From positions 1 through 7,407 of the forward strand of contig JAITEA010000086.1 of NCBI GenBank assembly GCA_031282285.1: DNA of 7,407 nucleotides. The letters run 5' to 3'. The position numbers were made by a program, and so were the translations under genes. The notes under the pieces were generated by a model. The model was given only the letters and a program-made list of their open reading frames with translations. It made no database searches and was not told where the DNA came from. This document shows, in pieces, positions 1 to 5,401 of the stretch. Positions within the stretch are counted from its first letter, which is position 1, and each line of letters begins with the position of its first letter. The stretch comes from Helicobacteraceae bacterium (GTDB taxonomy: Bacteria > Campylobacterota > Campylobacteria > Campylobacterales > SZUA-545).

Positions 1-164
1 GACCGTTATCGATTGTAAATTCTTAACTTCAATTTTGAATTTTTGATAGATTTGAAAGTCTTGATCGCAATACCTTTGCAACGCTATCGATCCCTCGACT
101 GATTAGCAAGGGCGCTTGCCAACCGCTATCGCTCCCAAACCCTTACCAGCTTTTATTCTCCTAT

Positions 165-177
165 GCGAGCGTAGCTC
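165..177 (+). repeat. 13-base inverted repeat, left copy
   Basis: GCGAGCGTAGCTC at 165-177 is the exact reverse complement of 792-804. It contains its own small palindrome (GAGC-GTA-GCTC). The two copies enclose all three C-run hairpins and lie outside them on each side, so they could mark the ends of a composite repeat block. Confidence 0.55.
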
Positions 178-249
178 TGCGCCGCTTCTTCCACGATTCC
201 TCGTTCCCTTCGGGAGCTTCGGGCGAAGGCTTTGACTTCTATCGCTTCG

Positions 250-289
250 CCCCTCCCCCCCCCGACAAGGGGGGGGGTTAGGGGGGTTT
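250..289 (-). repeat. C-run/G-run hairpin repeat, copy A
   Basis: Nine C (255-263), a five-base spacer GACAA and nine G (269-277) form a perfect hairpin. It is followed by TTA and six G (281-286), then TTTC. Read on the minus strand this is GAAA-C6-TAA-C9-TTGTC-G9, the same pattern as copies B (410-443) and C (750-782), which lie in the opposite orientation. The runs are long enough for slippage, and for G-quadruplex formation on one strand. Confidence 0.8.
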
Positions 290-331
290 CAAATCTTTCA
301 TAAACCGTTAAACTTGCGATTGCGCCTCTCG

Positions 332-394
332 TCATTCCCGCGACGGAGCAGTAGCCCGCTTGCGGGCGTACACTGCGAAGGAAGGCGGGAATCC
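332..394. repeat. Nested ATTCCCGC/GCGGGAAT palindrome
   Basis: The outer arms ATTCCCGC (334-341) and GCGGGAAT (385-392) are perfectly complementary. Inside are CAGT (349-352) with ACTG (372-375), and CCCGC (355-359) with GCGGG (362-366) across a two-base loop. The same outer arms occur as a simple hairpin at 676-695 with only a four-base loop, so here an inner hairpin appears to have been inserted between them or retained. Repeats of the type TTCCCGC/GCGGGAA are widespread between bacterial genes. No function can be read from the sequence. Confidence 0.75.
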
Positions 395-409
395 AAAAGA
401 AGGATTGCA

Positions 410-443
410 AACCCCCCTCTATCCCCCCCTTGTCAGGGGGGAA
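410..443 (+). repeat. C-run/G-run hairpin repeat, copy B
   Basis: The pattern is A-C6-TCTAT-C7-TTGTCA-G6-AA. The C7 and G6 runs form a hairpin around a TTGTCA loop. It is inverted relative to copy A, so its C-runs can also pair with the G-runs of copy A across the nested palindrome at 332-394. Confidence 0.8.
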
Positions 444-556
444 TTGAGAATGCACGATCACATTCTCTCCCCCGCGCGCTTAAAGCCGCCCTTTTAGATC
501 GCGTATTGAGCGTCTAGCGCGACGAAGGGGTATCTCCGTTAGCGAGCAAAGCGAAC

Positions 557-593
557 TTTCTTTCTTGCCCCAATGGCGGCAAAGAAAGCAAGG
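557..593 (+). repeat. Inverted repeat element X, left copy
   Basis: A 37-base element starts TTTCTTTCTTGCCCC, continues through AATGG and ends CGGCAAAGAAAGCAAGG. It is an imperfect hairpin: CTTTCTTGCC pairs with GGCAAAGAAAG with one bulged base. Its reverse complement recurs at 983-1048, interrupted there by a 28-base insertion. No coding function is apparent. Confidence 0.75.
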
Positions 594-673
594 AAAGAGA
601 AAAGATAAGCAAGGTTTGATTGGAAGGCGATCGGTTGCGCCGATTGCGTTTAATTTACGCCTTCGGCGTATTT

Positions 674-700
674 GGATTCCCGCCTACGCGGGAATGACAC
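674..700. repeat. Simple ATTCCCGC/GCGGGAAT hairpin
   Basis: ATTCCCGC (676-683) pairs perfectly with GCGGGAAT (688-695) around a four-base CTAC loop and is followed by GACAC. It belongs to the same family as the nested palindrome at 332-394. A further right-hand arm only (GCGGGAATGAC) is found at 739-749, directly abutting the C-run hairpin copy C. Confidence 0.75.
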
Positions 701-749
701 ATAAGGACGCCTTGCGCTCCTAACGGAGCGGGCGCTACGCGGGAATGAC

Positions 750-782
750 GAAACCCCCCTAACCCCCCTTGTCAGGGGGGAA
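750..782 (+). repeat. C-run/G-run hairpin repeat, copy C
   Basis: The pattern GAAA-C6-TAA-C6-TTGTCA-G6-AA forms a perfect six-base-pair hairpin (C 764-768 region with G 775-780) around TTGTCA. It follows a GCGGGAATGAC arm without a gap. Ten bases after it comes the right copy of the 13-base inverted repeat. Confidence 0.8.
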
Positions 783-791
783 GCGGAGCGG

Positions 792-804
792 GAGCTACGC
801 TCGC
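792..804 (-). repeat. 13-base inverted repeat, right copy
   Basis: GAGCTACGCTCGC is the exact reverse complement of 165-177. It sits just outside C-run hairpin copy C, as the left copy sits outside copy A. Confidence 0.55.
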
Positions 805-982
805 GTAAGGAATTGTTTCGGCGGGTAAGAATTGCGGGCACCGACGAGGAGCGCGTTTGAAGGTTGATTGCGGCTCGTTTACGCGCGCCCGATCGCGTTC
901 CGATCAGCCCTCGATTCACGCTACACATTCTTTATCCAGCAATCAATTCTTTCTGTTTCGCAAAAGCTTAAAGGCTTTAGCG

Positions 983-1048
983 ACTTGCTTTCTTTACCGC
1001 CATTGGGGTCCCCAAAACGACTTGTTCGTTTTGGGGCAAGAAAGAAAG
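983..1048 (-). repeat. Inverted repeat element X, right copy, with inserted hairpin
   Basis: Bases 984-1008 and 1037-1048 together reproduce the reverse complement of 557-593 with one clear substitution in the first part. They are separated by 28 bases (1009-1036) absent from the left copy. The insert is almost wholly a perfect hairpin: CCCCAAAACGA (1010-1020), loop CTTGT and TCGTTTTGGGG (1026-1036). It lies about 55 bases beyond the kinase stop codon on the minus strand, so it could also act as a transcript-end hairpin. No U-run follows it there, so I do not call a terminator. Confidence 0.75.
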
Positions 1049-1090
1049 CGATATAAAGAAATCGCCGCCGCTATAAGCGCGTCGTATAGG

Positions 1091-2305
1091 TTAGTTGATG
1101 AGGATTGGTTTGATAGGTTCGATAATCAAAACGGCGATCGCGCCTTTCGTATCCTTGCGGTTTTGGATCGTCAGCTCGGCGCCAAGCGCCATCGCCGCGT
1201 TTTTGGCGAGGTACAATCCAAGCCCCGCGCCTTTGTGTTTGCCCTTGCCGGCAAACGGCGCGAATAGATCAAAGCCCTCGGCGACGCCCTCGCCTTCGTC
1301 GATCGTTTCGATCGTCAGGCGTTTGCCCTCGAAACGGCTTTGGAAAAATATACGCCCGCCCTCCGGCGAAAACTTCAGCGCGTTGCTGAAAAGATTTTGA
1401 ATAATATGGCTTATCAGCGTCGGGCGCGTCTCGATCACAAGCGATTTCGGCTCGATATTGACGATCAGCTCGCGTTTTTGCTTGGAGGCTAAGAGCGCGA
1501 AATCTTCGGCTTTGACGGCGATAAACCTGCTTATATCCACAGTTTCGGGCGGATCAAACTGCGCGTATTCGGCGCGACCGATATTCAGCACGGTCTGCGT
1601 CATCTTGCTCATCTCGTCGATCGTCGCGTTGGTTTCGCGCAGCGTCTCCTGATATTTTTCCGGCGCTCTGGTTCTAAGTAATGTAACATCGTTTTTCGTG
1701 CGGATTACGGCAAGCGGCGTTTTCAGCTCGTGCGCGATGCCGACAAACAGCTCGCGCTGGTAGGCGATATGCCCCTTTATGCGCGTAAGCAGTTGGTTGA
1801 GCGCTTCGGTCAGCGGGCGCAATTCAACGGGGACGCTCTGCGCCTGCGCGATCGGCGAAAGCGATCGCTCGTCCATCTTGGCAAGCTCCTCCGTAAGCGT
1901 TCTGATCGGGCGCGCCAGAAAATAGGAGTAAAGCCCCGCGATAAACGGAATAAGCGCCAACGAGATGACATTGGCGGCGAAAACGACGCGCCGTATATTA
2001 TCCAGCAGTTTGGATTCCTGCGTAATATCGCGCTCGATTTTCACCCGCTCCTCGCCGCCGCCATACTCGAGACGATAAAAAACGCGATCGTCTTGGCGCC
2101 TTTGACCAAAAGCGATCGTCTCTTGAATCTCCTCGCTTTGCCCGATAAGCGAGCGCGTCTGCTCCGTCATCTCGCGCTCGATATCGCCGTAAATGCCGCG
2201 CTCGATCATAGAATATACAAGGTAGGAAAAACCAAAAACAAGCCCCGCGAAGATCGGCAGGAGTTTAAGCGCGAACTCTAATCTTAGGCTTTTTTGGGAT
2301 AACAA
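1091..2305 (-). CDS. Membrane sensor histidine kinase
   Basis: This is an inner-membrane kinase of a two-component system, 404 residues long. Segment 11-32 is hydrophobic, a short charged sensor stretch follows (about 33-106), and a second membrane segment lies near 107-130. A HAMP-like linker spans about 131-180. The phospho-acceptor motif AHELKTPLAV carries H192. The ATP-binding domain shows the N box (N304, N308), G1 box DEGEG (336-340) and G2 box GAGLGL (359-364). The start is TTG at 2305, 22 bases inside the 3' end of the regulator gene, with a weak GGA about 8 bases upstream. No ATG occurs before the first membrane segment ends. The overlap implies translational coupling with the regulator, its likely partner. 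The sensor stretch resembles no ligand domain I know, so the stimulus is unknown. Confidence 0.93.
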   Translation of the reverse strand: MLSQKSLRLEFALKLLPIFAGLVFGFSYLVYSMIERGIYGDIEREMTEQTRSLIGQSEEIQETIAFGQRRQDDRVFYRLEYGGGEERVKIERDITQESKLLDNIRRVVFAANVISLALIPFIAGLYSYFLARPIRTLTEELAKMDERSLSPIAQAQSVPVELRPLTEALNQLLTRIKGHIAYQRELFVGIAHELKTPLAVIRTKNDVTLLRTRAPEKYQETLRETNATIDEMSKMTQTVLNIGRAEYAQFDPPETVDISRFIAVKAEDFALLASKQKRELIVNIEPKSLVIETRPTLISHIIQNLFSNALKFSPEGGRIFFQSRFEGKRLTIETIDEGEGVAEGFDLFAPFAGKGKHKGAGLGLYLAKNAAMALGAELTIQNRKDTKGAIAVLIIEPIKPILIN

Positions 2306-2955
2306 AATCTATATCCGCGTCGTCTGACCGTCTCGATCGTGTCGATTTTAAGCGGTTTGTCGATCTTCTGGCGAATCTGGTTGATCGCCACCTCGATCAC
2401 ATTGGGCGTAACCAGCTCCGGCTCCTCCCAGATCGCGTCCAAAAGCTGCTCTTTGGAGACGATCTGATCGCGGTGGCGCGCCAGATGGGCAAGCACTTCA
2501 AACGGTTTGCCTTTCAGCTCCATCTCGATGGTTTTGTAGATGATCTTCTCCTCGTCGGGATCGATAATCAGCTCGCCGATCTCGATGAGATTTGTGCCGC
2601 CAAAACGCAAGCGCGCCTCGATGCGAGAGACCAGCACATCGAACTCAAACGGCTTGCAGATATAGTCGTCCGCGCCCTTTTTCAGCGCCTCGATCTCGCT
2701 TTCGCGGTCGTCTCTGGCGCTGATCACCACGCAGGCGGTGCGCTGGCTCTTGCGCTTGACTTCGGGAATCACCTCAAGCCCGTCGCCGTCTGGCAGCATC
2801 CAGTCGGTCAGCACCAGATCGTAATTGCGAATGCCTATATAGTATTGCGCGTCTTTCAGACTCTCGGCTTCGTCGGTTTGGAAACCAAGCTCGCGCAACC
2901 CTTCGGAGAGCGTCTTATTCAGCGTGCTTTCGTCTTCTACTATCAAAATACGCAT
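2284..2955 (-). CDS. hsrA: OmpR-family response regulator, CosR/HsrA type
   Basis: This 223-residue regulator has a receiver domain (about 1-115) and a winged-helix DNA-binding domain (about 125-220). The receiver has a full phosphorylation pocket: E7/D8, D51 in LTDWMLPDGDG, S79 and K101. The second half (KGKPFEVL...HLARHRDQIVSKEQ..., DAIWEEPELVTPNVIEVAI, ETVRRRGYRFCYP) is, from memory, nearly identical to CosR of Campylobacter and HsrA of Helicobacter. Those are essential regulators of redox and homeostatic genes that lack the phospho-acceptor aspartate and have no kinase. Here the aspartate is present and a kinase overlaps the 3' end. The ATG at 2955 has AAAGGG seven bases upstream. folB lies 49 bases upstream. 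Targets cannot be read from this window. Confidence 0.93.
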   Translation of the reverse strand: MRILIVEDESTLNKTLSEGLRELGFQTDEAESLKDAQYYIGIRNYDLVLTDWMLPDGDGLEVIPEVKRKSQRTACVVISARDDRESEIEALKKGADDYICKPFEFDVLVSRIEARLRFGGTNLIEIGELIIDPDEEKIIYKTIEMELKGKPFEVLAHLARHRDQIVSKEQLLDAIWEEPELVTPNVIEVAINQIRQKIDKPLKIDTIETVRRRGYRFCYPKKA

Positions 2956-2986
2956 ATAACAGCCCTTTGCTTAAAAATGGCTGAGA

Positions 2987-2992
2987 ATTATA
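2987..2992 (-). promoter_or_regulatory. -10 box of the regulator/kinase operon
   Basis: A perfect TATAAT on the minus strand lies 31 bases before the regulator ATG and 12 bases after the folB stop codon. It is preceded by GCGC. It would give a leader of about 25 bases containing AAAGGG (2963-2968). No clear -35 box is visible, which is common for the housekeeping sigma factor of Campylobacterota. The regulator can therefore be expressed independently of plsY-folB. Confidence 0.6.
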
Positions 2993-3004
2993 GCGCAACG
3001 CGCC

Positions 3005-3331
3005 CTAAACGATATATGCCGACGAGACGACGGCGCGGAAGCCGGCGGAGATATCGGGTTTTTCAAGCGAGAGCTTAATTTTCGCTATCGAGGGATTTAA
3101 TTTCATAATTTCAGGCGCGAGCGCCTCGATCGCCTCCTCGAGCAGTCCGAAACGACCTTCGATCAGCCGCGTTTTTATGAGATCGGCTACGGCGGCGTAA
3201 TCGACAAAATCCCGTGGCGATCGGTACTCGTAGTCGATTTTAACGCTCGCTAAAATCCGCTGCGGCTTCTCGCGCTCAAACGGCAACACGCCGACAACGG
3301 CGCTTACCGCCAGATCGACGGCGATCCTCAC
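3005..3331 (-). CDS. folB: Dihydroneopterin aldolase
   Basis: FolB splits 7,8-dihydroneopterin into 6-hydroxymethyl-dihydropterin and glycolaldehyde in cytoplasmic folate synthesis. The 108-residue length fits the family. Family marks seen are GVLPFEREKPQ (14-24, with E19 matching a catalytic-site glutamate), the central YAAVADLIKT and EGRFGLLEEAIEALA, which holds the pterin-anchoring glutamate at 65 or 66, and IKLSLEKP with the likely catalytic lysine K91. The start is GTG at 3331, overlapping the plsY stop as GTGA, with GAGGAGG ten bases upstream inside plsY. A much longer frame extends upstream but runs antiparallel through plsY in another phase and has no family content. Co-translation with plsY is therefore likely. 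I recall folB next to cosR in C. jejuni, which agrees with this order. Confidence 0.88.
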   Translation of the reverse strand: MRIAVDLAVSAVVGVLPFEREKPQRILASVKIDYEYRSPRDFVDYAAVADLIKTRLIEGRFGLLEEAIEALAPEIMKLNPSIAKIKLSLEKPDISAGFRAVVSSAYIV

Positions 3332-3954
3332 GCTACCCGCGCCTCCTCTCTTTTTATCAGCCGAACGATGTTTGGAATGTGTTTGTACAGAATGATAAAG
3401 CCGCAGATCACAATCGGCGCGTGGGTGCCGATCGCGGGCATTTGCGGATGTATGACAAAGCTCAACGCGACGGCGGTCATCATACCCGCGAGCGAGGCGA
3501 TCGACGATATTTTCAGCAGTTTGCCCACGATAAACCACGCGACCAGCCCAAGCGCCGCCTCGATCGGCAGCATAACCATCACCGCGCCCACGCCCGTGGC
3601 TACGCCTTTGCCGCCCTCGAAGAGCAGATAGGGGCTGAAACAGTGCCCGATCACGGCTAGAACGGCGATTGTCCATAGCGTATTTTCGTCCAACCCCACG
3701 ATTTTGGCGGCGATCATCACGAGCGGCGCTTTGAGCGCGTCGCAGGCGAAGGTGGCGACCGCCAGCCTTTTTGCCAGCTTTGGATCGCGCTGTTTGACTA
3801 CGCGCAGCACATTGGTGGCGCCTACGCTGCCGCTGCCGCTTTGGCGTATATCCACGCCGCCGAAAAACTTAGCCAGCAAGACGCCAAATGGGATCGCGCC
3901 GATCAGATAGGCGGCAAGATAGAACTGTATGTTGATGTTAAACAATATGTCCAA
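3328..3954 (-). CDS. plsY: Acyl-phosphate:glycerol-3-phosphate acyltransferase
   Basis: PlsY transfers an acyl group from acyl phosphate to glycerol 3-phosphate, giving lysophosphatidate, the first step of phospholipid synthesis in most bacteria. It is an integral membrane enzyme. The 208-residue protein has several hydrophobic segments (about 8-30, 65-85, 93-110, 120-145, 150-168, 178-190) and all three family motifs: SGSGSVGATNVLR (39-51), GHCFSPYLLFEGGKGVAT (103-120) and HIPNIVRL (192-199). The start is TTG at 3954, chosen because GGAG lies seven bases upstream and no ATG precedes motif 1. The stop overlaps the folB GTG. nadA is divergent, 58 bases away. Confidence 0.95.
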   Translation of the reverse strand: MDILFNINIQFYLAAYLIGAIPFGVLLAKFFGGVDIRQSGSGSVGATNVLRVVKQRDPKLAKRLAVATFACDALKAPLVMIAAKIVGLDENTLWTIAVLAVIGHCFSPYLLFEGGKGVATGVGAVMVMLPIEAALGLVAWFIVGKLLKISSIASLAGMMTAVALSFVIHPQMPAIGTHAPIVICGFIILYKHIPNIVRLIKREEARVA

Positions 3955-3977
3955 AACGGCTCTCCGTCAAAGATTGG

Positions 3978-3983
3978 TATAAT
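3978..3983 (+). promoter_or_regulatory. Extended -10 promoter of nadA
   Basis: TGGTATAAT (3975-3983) matches an extended -10 element, TG-N-TATAAT. It lies 29 bases before the nadA ATG, so the transcript would start near 3990. The ribosome site GAGGGA is at 4002-4007, five bases before the ATG. The element sits between the plsY start and the proposed plsY -10 box. Confidence 0.6.
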
Positions 3984-3993
3984 CGGAAAGCGA

Positions 3994-3999
3994 AGTATA
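3994..3999 (-). promoter_or_regulatory. -10 box of plsY-folB
   Basis: TATACT on the minus strand lies 39 bases before the plsY TTG, giving a leader of about 33 bases that includes GGAG at 3962-3965. It is only ten bases from the nadA -10 box on the opposite strand, so the two transcription bubbles would overlap. A weaker alternative is TATACC at 3976-3981. Confidence 0.45.
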
Positions 4000-4012
4000 G
4001 CGAGGGATTATT

Positions 4013-4996
4013 ATGGATATTTTACGGGAGATCGAACGGCTCAAATCCGATCTGAAAATTACGGTGGCGGCGCACTACTATCAGCGCGACGAGGTGATAA
4101 GCGCGGCTGATTTCGTGGGCGACAGCTTGGAGCTTGCCAGAAAATCCGCCGCCGATCCAAACCCGTATTTGGTCTTTTGCGGCGTGGGTTTTATGGCGCA
4201 GAGCGTCAAAATCTTGGCGCCTCATAAGCGCGTGCTGATGCCGCGTATCGCCTGTTGCTCGATGGCTCGTATGATCGACGGCGCCGGTTTCGATCGCGCT
4301 ATCGCGCTGATGAACGAAGCTGGGATCGCTAGCGGCGATATTATGCCCGTTACCTACATCAACTCTCAAGCGGAGATCAAGGCGCGAACGGCAAAAATGG
4401 GCGGTATGGTATGCACCAGCGCGAACGCCGAAACCATTATCCGCGCCGCGCTTCAAAGCGGCAAAAAGATATTTTTTACGCCCGATCGCTGTCTGGGGCT
4501 GAATCTGGCAAAACGGCTCGGCGTTAGCGCGGCGGTACTAGGCAAAGACGCCGATCTTGCCTCCAAAGCGCTGATCGCCTTCGACGGCTTCTGCTCGGTG
4601 CATCAGCTTTTCGCGGTTTCGGATATCGAGTTTTACCGCGCGAAATATCCCAATATCCTGATCGCCGTCCATCCCGAATGCGATCCAAGCGTGGTCGATC
4701 GCGCCGATTTTGTCGGCTCTACAAGCCAGATTATTAAATGGGCGCGATCGCAACCGATCGCGCAGCCTATCGCCGTCGGCACGGAGTTTAATCTTGTTAA
4801 TCGTCTGCGCGAAACGAATACCTTTGTGCTTAGCTCGACCAAGCCCGAATGCCCCACGATGAACGAAACGACTTTGCGCGATCTGCTAGGCGTAATGCGG
4901 AGTATTGAAAACGAAACTTTTATGAACGAGATCGATGTGGAAGAAGAGGAGCGCGAATGGGCGAAGATCGCGCTGGATCGTATGCTCTCCCTCTAA
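4013..4996 (+). CDS. nadA: Quinolinate synthase
   Basis: NadA condenses iminoaspartate with dihydroxyacetone phosphate to quinolinate in NAD synthesis. It is a cytoplasmic [4Fe-4S] enzyme. At 327 residues it fits the family. Recognisable parts are AHYYQRDEV (20-28), GDSLELA (36-42), FCGVGFMAQSVKIL (55-68), CCSMARM (81-87), VCTSANAE (133-140), TPDRCLG (156-162), VHPECDP (219-225), GSTSQII (235-241) and ECPTMNE (279-285). By comparison with the family the cluster ligands are probably C82, C194 and C280; the last two have the same 86-residue spacing I recall for the Thermotoga enzyme. The ATG at 4013 has GAGGGA five bases upstream. nadB and nadC, its pathway partners, are not in the window. Confidence 0.95.
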   Translation: MDILREIERLKSDLKITVAAHYYQRDEVISAADFVGDSLELARKSAADPNPYLVFCGVGFMAQSVKILAPHKRVLMPRIACCSMARMIDGAGFDRAIALMNEAGIASGDIMPVTYINSQAEIKARTAKMGGMVCTSANAETIIRAALQSGKKIFFTPDRCLGLNLAKRLGVSAAVLGKDADLASKALIAFDGFCSVHQLFAVSDIEFYRAKYPNILIAVHPECDPSVVDRADFVGSTSQIIKWARSQPIAQPIAVGTEFNLVNRLRETNTFVLSSTKPECPTMNETTLRDLLGVMRSIENETFMNEIDVEEEEREWAKIALDRMLSL

Positions 4997-5140
4997 CCAT
5001 CCCGCTCATTGCGCCTTTCCCCCGCCCGCCGCCGCGCACAAGCTCCATTAAATCGAAACCAACCAGCCCTCTTACGCCAGCGTTTATCGTCGCCTATTGA
5101 AACCGACAAGCCGTCAAGCGGCGAGGCGGGCGATCGGCGA

Positions 5141-5344
5141 TTAGTCCGCCGTCTCGAAGCCTATATCGTTGATCGTCGATTTGATCGTTTCCAGATCGGT
5201 TTTTTGCGGATCGTAGGCAAATGATACCTTGCCGTCATCAAGATCAACGACTATTTCGCTCGCCAGCGGCGTCAGAGCGTTGGTTACCGTTTCGGCGCAA
5301 TGACGGCACTGCATTCCGTTTACTTTCAACGCGGTTTTTTCCAT
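5141..5344 (-). CDS. Heavy-metal-associated (CopZ-like) protein
   Basis: This 67-residue protein consists of a single HMA domain, as in copper chaperones (CopZ, and CopP of Helicobacter). The metal-binding motif GMQCRHC places cysteines at 13 and 16 in the first loop. The end, STINDIGFETAD, matches the usual C-terminal helix and strand of the fold. It probably carries a soft metal such as Cu(I) in the cytoplasm, but the sequence alone does not fix the metal. The ATG at 5344 has a strong AAAGGAG five bases upstream. The gene lies 57 bases beyond the phosphate permease in the same direction, yet has its own tandem promoter units in that gap. No metal-transport ATPase is nearby. Confidence 0.9.
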   Translation of the reverse strand: MEKTALKVNGMQCRHCAETVTNALTPLASEIVVDLDDGKVSFAYDPQKTDLETIKSTINDIGFETAD

Positions 5345-5361
5345 ATTTGCTCCTTTATTTC

Positions 5362-5398
5362 GCGCTAGTCCAAATTATACGCGCTAGACCAATTATAC
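5362..5398 (-). promoter_or_regulatory. Tandem duplicated promoter unit of the HMA gene
   Basis: Two abutting direct repeats, 5362-5380 (19 bases) and 5381-5398 (18 bases), differ by one inserted base and one substitution. On the minus strand each reads GTATAATT(T)GGWCTAGCGC and carries a perfect TATAAT (5374-5379 and 5392-5397). The proximal box lies 29 bases before the ATG, the distal one 47. CTAGCGC after each box could be an operator half or a simple by-product of duplication. A possible -35 for the distal unit is TTGCGC, 18 bases upstream, inside the end of the permease gene. Confidence 0.6.
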
Positions 5399-5401
5399 CG
5401 G

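Larger units (their letters stand above)
1..1090. other. Gene-free repeat block
   Basis: No reading frame here has a recognisable protein family, a convincing ribosome site or the codon character of the neighbouring genes. The first 60 bases are AT-rich, with a small TTCAA/TTGAA palindrome at 28-39. A minus-strand frame is open from about 100 to the window edge, but it is too short to judge. From 165 onward the stretch is built of hairpin repeats, listed separately, with many short palindromes between them, for example CGCTCC/GGAGCG at 715-730. The sensor kinase gene begins its 3' end at 1091. The block looks like a landing site for small non-autonomous repeats between operons. I see no tRNA, rRNA or transposase gene in it. 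Confidence 0.75.

Noticed and set aside
1..100. Possible start of a minus-strand gene leaving the left edge
   Set aside because: One frame stays open from a TTG near 69 to the edge, but about 25 residues without a recognisable motif or clear ribosome site are too little to call.
250..782. CRISPR array
   Set aside because: The repeats are in mixed orientation, differ in length and spacing, and are separated by related sequence rather than unique spacers of uniform size.
153..928. Short frames on both strands through the hairpin repeats
   Set aside because: They are translations of C-runs and palindromes (proline- and arginine-rich) with no ribosome sites or family similarity.
1010..1036. Perfect hairpin as a Rho-independent terminator for the kinase operon
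   Set aside because: No run of T follows the stem on the minus strand, and the hairpin is better explained as an insert in a repeat. A role in ending transcription is still possible.
857..1267. A 136-codon plus-strand frame across the end of the repeat block and the kinase 3' end
   Set aside because: Its middle is the inverted repeat element and its second half is antisense to the conserved ATPase domain of the kinase. It has no family content.
3332..3676. Upstream extension of the folB frame to a 223-codon protein
   Set aside because: The extension overlaps plsY in another phase, is arginine-rich and unlike any FolB. The GTG at 3331 with its ribosome site gives the normal family length.
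4997..5140. A nadC gene or a terminator after nadA
   Set aside because: The 144-base gap has no frame resembling NadC and no hairpin followed by a T-run. Nothing clear is visible in it.
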